A DNA stretch of 46,035 nucleotides from JBBSWA01 sp038046485 (lineage in GTDB: Archaea > Nanobdellota > Nanobdellia > Woesearchaeales > SM23-78): the NCBI GenBank assembly GCA_038046485.1, contig JBBSWA010000055.1, forward strand, positions 1-46,035, read 5' to 3'. Numbering within the stretch: the first letter of the stretch is position 1; every line of letters begins with the position of its first letter. The notes below the pieces were generated by a model. That model had not been told where the DNA came from. It ran no database searches and saw only the letters and a program-made list of their open reading frames with translations. This document shows, piece after piece, positions 1 to 5,861 of this stretch. The translations under genes were made by a program, and so were the position numbers.

Positions 1-887
1 TTTTCTGTGGCACGCAACGAACACCGCACATCTCCCTGGTTCTTTCTTCCAATGAGAAAGGTTTTATCAGGATATCGGTACATGAGTTCGTTGCTGATCT
101 CTGCAGAATAAGCATTCCCTGCATTTTCATAGATGTGGGCGATGAACAGCTCTTCGGAAATAGGGATTGAGTTTAAGATGCGCTCGTACTCCTCTCTAAA
201 AGGGAGGTAACGCTTGTACACGAAGCGACCCGGCTCTGAAGTTTGCTCGAGCATTTCAATAGGAGATTGGACCTTTGTGAAGGTCTTGATGGACTTATTC
301 ATGTCTGAAACGGAGCCTTTTAAATTGAATAATAAGACCTGCACTATGGTGCCCACTTTTGAATTGAACAATGCATCTGGAGCTGTGTTGATGTTTTCTG
401 GCAATAAGTTGGAAAACTCCTTTCGGAATTCATCCACAAACTCCGGCCAAAACCAATCGGCAATGCAGCCTACTGTGGCAAGCCAAACACTTGAATTTAA
501 CGCTTGATGTATCCAATAGGAAGTCGGGCGATTGTCTTCTTCATCCTCTACATGTGGATTGAGATAGGTAACTCCTTTAGGATTCTTGGGCTCATGATGA
601 TCCACCCAGATCAAAGGGACTTTGTTTTGATCTAAGAACTCCTCAGTGATCATGGGCATATCCAAAACCACAATTAAATCCGGATCGTGCTCTTTTATCT
701 TTCTTATGTATTCTGCTTTTAATTCAGGGACCGCTCGGATGGCAACGCCCACCGCTTCTCCCTTGTACTTGTACACTTGCAAAAAAGCGGCAAGACCATC
801 GCAATCGTCATCGAAAAAAACTAAGATCTTTTTGGCATTGTCGATGGATTTTTTGAAATCGTCTAGACGATTCTTGGCAATACCCAT
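1..887 (-). CDS. DHH-family phosphoesterase (RecJ/Cdc45-like), 3' part outside window
   Basis: The reverse strand reads as one open frame from an ATG at 887 to the window edge (295 codons seen), so the C-terminus is missing. Near the N-terminus are DDDCDG (motif I, metal-binding Asp), VVLDMP (motif II) and WVDHHEP (the DHH motif). The segment GNAYSAEISNEL...GRKNQGDVRCSLRA resembles the start of a DHHA1 domain. Family members are Mn-dependent phosphoesterases or nucleases, and archaeal versions include RecJ-like exonucleases and GINS-associated nucleases. A TATA-like box (911-918) lies 24-31 nt before the ATG, and an in-frame TAA just upstream fixes the start. Exact substrate (ssDNA, RNA or dinucleotide) cannot be told. 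Confidence 0.85.
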   Translation of the reverse strand, partial: MGIAKNRLDDFKKSIDNAKKILVFFDDDCDGLAAFLQVYKYKGEAVGVAIRAVPELKAEYIRKIKEHDPDLIVVLDMPMITEEFLDQNKVPLIWVDHHEPKNPKGVTYLNPHVEDEEDNRPTSYWIHQALNSSVWLATVGCIADWFWPEFVDEFRKEFSNLLPENINTAPDALFNSKVGTIVQVLLFNLKGSVSDMNKSIKTFTKVQSPIEMLEQTSEPGRFVYKRYLPFREEYERILNSIPISEELFIAHIYENAGNAYSAEISNELMYRYPDKTFLIGRKNQGDVRCSLRATE

Positions 888-931
888 GTTCTTTTAGGAA
901 CTTAGAAGCCTTATAAAGGTTGTTGTCGGAC

Positions 932-957
932 ACAAAAAAGAAAAAAATTATAGGAAC
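932..957 (-). terminator. T-rich terminator after the micro-ORF
   Basis: On the reverse strand, two T-runs (7 and 6 T) follow the micro-ORF stop within 35 nt. Archaeal termination typically occurs at such U-tracts without a hairpin. It also lies upstream of the DHH gene promoter, so it would isolate the two units. Confidence 0.45.
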
Positions 958-966
958 TCTCTCAAC

Positions 967-1032
967 TTACTGAGGTTGTTCGGTTTGAGGTTGTTCGATG
1001 GGTTGATCTGCTTGCGTATTTTCATCTGTCAT
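967..1032 (-). CDS. Possible 21-aa Gln/Pro-rich micro-protein
   Basis: An ATG at 1032 opens 21 codons (MTDENTQADQPIEQPQTEQPQ) rich in Gln, Pro and Glu. A GGAG Shine-Dalgarno-like sequence precedes the ATG by 8 nt. A TATA-like stretch lies about 45 nt upstream, and a long T-run in the transcribed strand follows the stop. This arrangement suggests a real short transcription unit. The product matches nothing I recognise; it could also be an untranslated small RNA. Confidence 0.35.
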   Translation of the reverse strand: MTDENTQADQPIEQPQTEQPQ

Positions 1033-1095
1033 ATTAGGTCTCCAATAAAGAATTCGTCTCTATTATGTACTTAAAATGGGAGCGGCCTTTTAAGT

Positions 1096-1719
1096 GTGCT
1101 TGTTTTTATTTGGATTATACGTGGTATATCCTGCCAAAAAATAAGATTTCAGCCAAGCCTTTTTAAACAACTTAGCTCTACTCGACCTATATCTCTGGAG
1201 GAAGCTTTTCAAAATGTGGATGTGGCCGAGCGAGAGGCAGCAATACGATGGCTGAATCGTTTGCGACCGGTTGAACAAAAACGGGTTTGTGGTACTCTCC
1301 AAATACTGAATTCACATCTATTTTCTTTTACTGCAGATGATTTAGTGGAAACACAACCCCTGGCGGTCCTTGCTGCGGGTTCTAGTTTAATCGCAGATAC
1401 TTATCATGATATTGACCTCTTTCTGTTACCTCAACAGCCTTTACAAGGCCATTACGAGTGCTGTGACAAACCTGGTGCTAATCTGGAATCTCAGTTGAAA
1501 AGAGGATCTTTGCCGCCTTATGTGCACTCTGCTTGGTATCCTTCCTTAGGACCGCCGAAACTATTGCGTGCTCCACCGATAGGCCTTGGAGTTTGGGTTA
1601 GCTTCTGTTTGTTCCATGAACTCACCGGCTTCGGTGCAAGGCGTATGGGTCGTTCGCAAGATCTGCTCGACCCTCAACAGGTAATTGGCGTTCAGCAAGG
1701 AGCAGAAGAAATCATTTAG
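1096..1719 (+). CDS. Nucleotidyltransferase-like protein, start uncertain
   Basis: The segment LAAGSSLIADTYHDIDLFLL has the GS...D-x-D pattern of polymerase-beta-like nucleotidyltransferases (GSxxxG/DxD), so a minimal NTase fold is likely; the substrate is unknown. The outermost start is GTG 1096. However, a strong TATA box (TTTTTAAAC, 1159-1168) lies inside the frame and predicts translation near 1189, where there is only an in-frame ATA. Good coding character also begins about there (SLEEAFQNVDVAERE). GTG 1216, preceded by GGAG, is another candidate. The gene could have lost its start. Ends before the TATA of the next gene. Confidence 0.5.
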   Translation: MLVFIWIIRGISCQKIRFQPSLFKQLSSTRPISLEEAFQNVDVAEREAAIRWLNRLRPVEQKRVCGTLQILNSHLFSFTADDLVETQPLAVLAAGSSLIADTYHDIDLFLLPQQPLQGHYECCDKPGANLESQLKRGSLPPYVHSAWYPSLGPPKLLRAPPIGLGVWVSFCLFHELTGFGARRMGRSQDLLDPQQVIGVQQGAEEII

Positions 1720-1819
1720 TACAATCGAGAACAAGGATCTGCTCTCGTTGTTCTTAGTCGACAATATAGCAAATGAGCTAACCAAGCATTTTTAAATAGA
1801 GTTCTTTTTTCGACTCGCT

Positions 1820-3190
1820 ATGGCAAAAAAACTCAAACTCAGCCTGTGCATGATTGTTAAGAATGAGCAGGAAGACCTGCCCAAGTGCCTGGAAGCGGTT
1901 AAGCAGTTTGTGGATGAGATTATTATTGTGGATACTGGTAGCACGGATAAAACGAAAGAGATTGCTAAGAAGTACACCAAAAACGTGTTTGATTTCAAAT
2001 GGAAAAATGACTTTTCTGCGGCACGCAATGAGAGCTTGAAGCACACGACAGGTGATTGGATCTTATGCCTGGATGCAGATGAGGTTATCAGTCCAGAGGA
2101 CTTGAAGCGTGTTCGAGACTTGATGGAGTTTGAAGATGTAGACGGTTATGCTATTATCCAGCGAAACTACCGTCAGCCGAGTTTATTGTATGTGACGAAT
2201 GCTACTGATCCTTCCGATCCTTATGCTCGAGGAATGCCCTGTTATGATGACAACAAAATCATTCGCTTATTCAGGCGAAAGAAAGAGATCTCCTTTGTCT
2301 ACCAAGTCCATGAAGCAGTGGGCCCTAGTTTAAAGGAAATTGGCTACAAAGTGCAGCCGACCAATATCCTTATCCACCATTACAATAAAGCATTGATCAA
2401 CCCTGAAGTTCGCGAACGCAAAGATGATTTTTATTTGCAAATTGGTTTGGATGAAATTAAGAAAAACCCCAAAGATGACAAACCCCTCTTTGAAGTGGGA
2501 GTGTACTACTTTAACCATGCTGATTATGCAAAGGCTTTGGACTATTTTATGAAAGCTTATGAACTCAATTCCGAACTTAAACTTACCAGTTTTTACCTAG
2601 GTATTACGCATGAGATCCTCAATCATCCAGAAGAAGCTGCTGTGTATTACCTGAAAAGCTTAGATAGCCCGCATAGTCCGACCATGCCTTATGTAAACTT
2701 AGCAAACTTATACATTAAACTTGAGAAGCACCAAGATGCTGCTGACTTATGCCAAACAGGTCTTGAGAAGAATCCTGGCAATTTTCCCCTCTATAATACC
2801 TTGGGGTATCTGCATCTTCTTTACCAGAGGTATGACATTGCTGAACAGGTTTTGCAACAAGGACTTCTTTTTAGCCCCAACCTCACTAATATATATACCA
2901 TCAAAATGGTGAACAATCTAGCTATGACTTACCTTGCCCAATCCAAGTACAAAGAGGCCACCACTTTGCTGCTTAATCAGATACACGTAAATCCGCTTGT
3001 TCCTGAGTATTACTATAATGTAGTTCAAGCCTACAATGCTCAACATGAATACTCAAGAAGCATTGCTATGCTTGAAAAGGCCATTAAGAACTTGCCTCTG
3101 GTTGAAGAGTTCAAACGACTTCTAGAAGAAACCAAAACATTGGAAAAAGATAATAAAAAAGAAAATAAAAAAGCCACACATAAAAATTAG
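1820..3190 (+). CDS. Family 2 glycosyltransferase with C-terminal TPR repeats
   Basis: 456 aa. The N-terminal GT2 domain (about 7-200) has the start LSLCMIVKNEQEDL, the nucleotide-binding VDTGS (37-41), the conserved NDFSAARNESL block, and the metal-binding LDADE (84-88). From about 215 to 445 there are five or more tetratricopeptide repeats. There is no signal peptide or membrane segment, so it probably acts on the cytoplasmic face, on a lipid-linked or protein acceptor. The TATA box TTTTTAAAT (1789-1797) before ATG 1820 implies a leaderless mRNA. It is a close paralogue of the gene at 13505. The stop overlaps the convergent zinc-ribbon gene by 4 nt. Confidence 0.9.
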   Translation: MAKKLKLSLCMIVKNEQEDLPKCLEAVKQFVDEIIIVDTGSTDKTKEIAKKYTKNVFDFKWKNDFSAARNESLKHTTGDWILCLDADEVISPEDLKRVRDLMEFEDVDGYAIIQRNYRQPSLLYVTNATDPSDPYARGMPCYDDNKIIRLFRRKKEISFVYQVHEAVGPSLKEIGYKVQPTNILIHHYNKALINPEVRERKDDFYLQIGLDEIKKNPKDDKPLFEVGVYYFNHADYAKALDYFMKAYELNSELKLTSFYLGITHEILNHPEEAAVYYLKSLDSPHSPTMPYVNLANLYIKLEKHQDAADLCQTGLEKNPGNFPLYNTLGYLHLLYQRYDIAEQVLQQGLLFSPNLTNIYTIKMVNNLAMTYLAQSKYKEATTLLLNQIHVNPLVPEYYYNVVQAYNAQHEYSRSIAMLEKAIKNLPLVEEFKRLLEETKTLEKDNKKENKKATHKN

Positions 3191-3456
3191 AATTTTTTAT
3201 GATTCTGGTAGCAATCTTTGCAGTAAACAGGTCGCGCATTTCCATCAGGACCATTACTGGGCTTGAAAGGAACTTCGCATTCTTTTCCGCAGTCTGAGCA
3301 GGTTGCTTTGTGCATTTCGCGTGGACCAAAGCTACTTCGTCCGCCACCGAATCCGCCGCCGCCACCGCCGCCGCCTCGGCCACCACCGAATCCGCCGCCG
3401 CCACCGCCGCCGCTTCTACCGCCACCAAATCCACCAGATCTATCTCCATATGCCAT
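3187..3456 (-). CDS. Gly-rich CxxC-x17-CxxC zinc-ribbon protein
   Basis: 89 aa. Residues 8-42 are almost pure Gly/Arg/Phe with repeated GGFGGGR units, followed by MHKATCSDCGKECEVPF...RPVYCKDCY, a two-CxxC zinc ribbon. Small proteins with this ribbon and Gly-rich tails are frequent in DPANN archaea and CPR bacteria; their role is unknown, nucleic-acid binding being the usual guess. The Gly-rich part is coded by a GC-rich tandem repeat (about 3350-3440) standing out from the AT-rich surroundings. GGTGA upstream of ATG 3456 is a likely Shine-Dalgarno. Convergent with the TPR glycosyltransferase. Confidence 0.8.
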   Translation of the reverse strand: MAYGDRSGGFGGGRSGGGGGGGFGGGRGGGGGGGGFGGGRSSFGPREMHKATCSDCGKECEVPFKPSNGPDGNARPVYCKDCYQNHKKF

Positions 3457-3543
3457 TTTCGTTCACCTATTGTTTTTCACTCGTTTTTTTTACTAACGTG
3501 TTTTTTTTTTACCAACTTCGCTTTTAAGGGCAAAATCAGTATT

Positions 3544-3620
3544 TAGGCTTAGAAAAAGTATTCATATATAAAGCTACTCCTTCTAGCTTATTTTAGCTCC
3601 TTTTAGCTATTCTAAGCCTA
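3544..3620. promoter_or_regulatory. Putative regulatory region: 11-bp inverted repeat around phased AGCT boxes
   Basis: TAGGCTTAGAA (3544-3554) is repeated inverted as TTCTAAGCCTA (3610-3620). Between and into the right arm, AGCT occurs at 3585, 3595 and 3605, with AGCC at 3615, exactly 10 bp apart, i.e. on one face of the helix; another AGCT is at 3572. It lies in the divergent interval between the zinc-ribbon gene and the FKBP gene. A cooperative regulator site is inferred. Confidence 0.4.
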
Positions 3621-3699
3621 TAGAAACCCTTAAAAACAAGCCCTTCTACCTTGGCCTTACGTTTAAATGAGCTTTTGCTTATTTACGAAGGAGGCCCTC

Positions 3700-4131
3700 A
3701 TGTCCATTAAGAAAGGAGATCATATTCAAGTTCAATACACCGGCACGCTTGAAGATGGAAGCGTATTCGACAGCTCAGAAAAACACGAAGGAGATCCCTT
3801 ATCCTTTGAAGTGGGTAGTGGGCAGATCATCAAAGGATTTGATGATGCCGTGATGGGCATGGAAAAGGGACAAGAGAAGATGATTGAAATTAAGTCCCTT
3901 GAAGCCTATGGAGATGTGAACCCTGAATTGGTTCGAAAAATTCCTAAAGAACACGTTCCCAACCATGACCAGATTAAACCCGGCATGGCTTTAGTATTCG
4001 GGACGCCCGATGGACAACAGTTTCCTGCTCGAATTGTTGAGATGAGTGATACGGAGGTCACTGTGGACTTGAACCATCCCCTGGCTGGAAAGACCTTGAC
4101 GTTCAAGATTAAGATTGTGGCGATTGAGTAG
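3700..4131 (+). CDS. FKBP-type peptidyl-prolyl cis-trans isomerase (SlyD-like)
   Basis: 143 aa. The FKBP core is clear: GDHIQVQYTGTLEDGSVFDSS, FEVGSGQIIKGFDDAVMGMEKGQ, and an inserted IF (chaperone) domain around ELVRKIPKEHVPNHDQIKPGM...FPARIVEM, followed by the closing strand TFKIKIVAIE. This is the short archaeal SlyD-like type that accelerates proline isomerisation and assists folding in the cytoplasm. ATG 3700 is chosen because AAGGAGG (3688-3694) lies 5 nt before it; the in-frame ATG at 3667 overlaps the TATA-like GTTTAAAT. No His-rich metal tail. Confidence 0.93.
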   Translation: MSIKKGDHIQVQYTGTLEDGSVFDSSEKHEGDPLSFEVGSGQIIKGFDDAVMGMEKGQEKMIEIKSLEAYGDVNPELVRKIPKEHVPNHDQIKPGMALVFGTPDGQQFPARIVEMSDTEVTVDLNHPLAGKTLTFKIKIVAIE

Positions 4132-4132
4132 G

Positions 4133-4915
4133 TTAAGCTGCTCTTTCCAGATTTTTTGCCATACGCTTTAGAATTACCCCTAGACTTGTTGGGCGTGAAT
4201 GATGAGATACGGAATAGATTAAACGTTCTCCTTGATAACAAGCCACATCCAGTCGATGCAGTTTTTCTTCTTTCTCAATGCCTGCCTTAAATTCTAATGT
4301 TTTATTTAGATCTGGAACTTGTCCTGTCGTGTAGAAATGTAACGCCGTAAATACTGGAAGAGTGCCTGAAGACAATGCCTTGGCCATTTCCTTTTCAGGC
4401 TCTGTTTGAGGAGTGTAAATGCAGTTGTGAATGGCGGATGAGCCTAGAGCCATTGCGTACAATAAAGGCGCTACTTCTGGAGCTGCACGAACTAAACTCC
4501 TAAACCGCTTGAAACGCTTTAGGTCTATCTGAGAAAGTATGGTTCGGGTTGTGTGGGTTTCTAGTGAGTGAGCGTCATACTGTATCCTAGAAACATGCCC
4601 GTTTATGGCCAGTAAGTTTTCGTCACCCCTCATGACAGATAGTTCCAAGCCCCCTTCTGTTTCTGTTGTTTTTAGATTCAATTCTTCTTTAGGACTTGCG
4701 GGCGAGCCAAAATATACCTCTGTATTTGCTGGGGCTTTTGATAAATAAGCCCCTGATAAAGCAGCTGTTTCGGTGAAGAGTAACATTCCATGGACAATCG
4801 CGTGTTTTCCTCTTTTTTTCATATAATTTGGGTTATGTAAGAAATTATCATCCCCTGAAACCTTTCCAAAACGCTTTAGATTAGTCGGGGTATAGACTTT
4901 GACGCGAGAGGTCAT
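4133..4915 (-). CDS. MaoC-like hot-dog domain protein
   Basis: 260 aa. The motif FGKVSGDDNFLHN (16-28) followed by AIVHGMLL is the (R)-specific hydratase/MaoC signature (F-x-x-x-S-G-D-x-N-x-x-H, then HG). The catalytic Asp and His equivalents are present. The C-terminal half (about 140-260) may be a second, degenerate hot-dog fold. MaoC enzymes hydrate or dehydrate acyl thioesters. No other lipid-metabolism genes lie nearby, so the substrate is unknown. It is convergent with the FKBP gene with 1 nt between the two stops. Confidence 0.75.
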   Translation of the reverse strand: MTSRVKVYTPTNLKRFGKVSGDDNFLHNPNYMKKRGKHAIVHGMLLFTETAALSGAYLSKAPANTEVYFGSPASPKEELNLKTTETEGGLELSVMRGDENLLAINGHVSRIQYDAHSLETHTTRTILSQIDLKRFKRFRSLVRAAPEVAPLLYAMALGSSAIHNCIYTPQTEPEKEMAKALSSGTLPVFTALHFYTTGQVPDLNKTLEFKAGIEKEEKLHRLDVACYQGERLIYSVSHHSRPTSLGVILKRMAKNLERAA

Positions 4916-4967
4916 TTTTGTATACGCTACGTGGTGAAAGCTAGCTTTTAAAGATGATCCTCTTGAG

Positions 4968-5130
4968 GGCTCTGTAGAAAGTCTTCTCGCTTCGCTCGAG
5001 TAGCAGCTGTTCGCAGCTTAATGTTATAGTTCAAGGTCGACATTCCCCGGATGGACACCCCCTTGTCGACAACTTGTACTCCAAAAAGACTGCTCACCTG
5101 AAGCTGCTACTGCGACTTTCTACAGAGCCC
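4968..5130. mobile_element. 163-bp MITE with 16-bp terminal inverted repeats and 8-bp target duplication
   Basis: GGCTCTGTAGAAAGTC (4968-4983) is repeated inverted at 5114-5129. A second inner inverted repeat pairs GTAGCAGCT (5000-5008) with AGCTGCTAC (5102-5110). The 8-mer CTCTTGAG occurs directly on both sides (4960-4967 and 5131-5138), as a target-site duplication; the boundary is ambiguous by 1 nt. The element encodes no transposase. Ends and duplication length recall IS6-family insertion sequences (ends like GGTTCTGTTGCAAAGTT, 8-bp duplication), a resemblance from memory. Removing element plus one repeat restores a short natural C-terminus for the neighbouring Mpv17-like gene. Confidence 0.75.
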
Positions 5131-5811
5131 CTCTTGAGCCCTTGCTTTACGAAGATCCTTTGTAGACCAATAGGATAATATGCAGGTCCAACCAAACGAG
5201 GCTAGCAAGGAGAAGGGAGTGCACAATTCTTTTGGAGTGACGGCGTAATTTACGGCATGGAAGGCATTCCACAAGGTTAAGGAACCCAAGCAGGTTTGCA
5301 TGAATTCCTTACGGGGGAGATTTCGGTCGTCATTTAGGTTTTTACGAAGGGCTTTCAGGCGACCCTTTAATCCAGTCCCTTTTATTTCCGGATGAGAAGT
5401 TAAATTTCCATATTCTTGAACCACTCTTCCTAGATTGTAATCGGCCCTTTCACCTAGCTTATTGTTGAGAAAAAAGATGGCATTGAACAACAAGCCATCT
5501 AAGTTCGGACCCAAGGCCGCTTTGGTCAAGGCATAATTCCATGTGGCTCCTTTTTCTATGGCATAATTCCAAAGATCGCCCATGTTGTTCCCAGCTTCCA
5601 CAATCCCATGCATGGTCAACCCATACAAGGGCGCTAAAACTGCGGTGTACACGATCTTTTTAGGATTTACTTTTCCGCTTAATTTCTGCGAGATCAAGTC
5701 TCCTGTCAGAAAAAAAGCCTCGGCCGTGGTCATGGCACAGGTCAATGGATGGGCATGGCTGAATTGCTGATAGGCATCGAAGGTAGACTGGACGGTTTGG
5801 ATAAGATCCAT
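5107..5811 (-). CDS. Mpv17/PMP22-like membrane protein, C-terminus replaced by a MITE
   Basis: 234 aa. The start (YQQFSHAHPLTCAMTTAEAFFLTGDLISQKL) matches the eukaryotic Mpv17/PMP22 opening (Y...L..HP..T...T.....GD.I.Q). The end (LWNAFHAVNYAVTPKELCTPFSLLASFGWTCILSYWS) matches the family's closing W..NF..VP...R.......W...LS. Four hydrophobic segments are expected. The family is mostly known from mitochondria and peroxisomes and is proposed to affect membrane permeability. The last seven codons (GLCRKSQ) and the stop lie inside the MITE; the ancestral end was probably AQEDHL. A TATA box is shared with the divergent Cys-rich gene. Confidence 0.65.
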   Translation of the reverse strand: MDLIQTVQSTFDAYQQFSHAHPLTCAMTTAEAFFLTGDLISQKLSGKVNPKKIVYTAVLAPLYGLTMHGIVEAGNNMGDLWNYAIEKGATWNYALTKAALGPNLDGLLFNAIFFLNNKLGERADYNLGRVVQEYGNLTSHPEIKGTGLKGRLKALRKNLNDDRNLPRKEFMQTCLGSLTLWNAFHAVNYAVTPKELCTPFSLLASFGWTCILSYWSTKDLRKARAQEGLCRKSQ

Positions 5812-5832
5812 TTGGTTTGGATCGACGAAGAA

Positions 5833-5840
5833 TTTATAAA
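5833..5840. promoter_or_regulatory. Symmetric bidirectional TATA box
   Basis: The perfect palindrome TTTATAAA has its centre at 5836.5. ATG 5811 (reverse) and ATG 5862 (forward) are each 25.5 bp from that centre. One TATA element can thus serve two leaderless genes, the Mpv17-like gene and the Cys-rich secreted protein gene. Confidence 0.6.
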
Positions 5841-5861
5841 CTTATGACTTATGGAATGATC

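Noticed and set aside
3263..3546. Three long forward ORFs rich in Pro or Ala opposite the zinc-ribbon gene
   Set aside because: They are mirror products of the GC-rich Gly repeat on the reverse strand and have no promoter or recognisable domain.
5817..5861. Start of the Cys-rich protein at ATG 5817
   Set aside because: It would run through the TATA box and add 15 residues before an otherwise perfect signal peptide starting at 5862.
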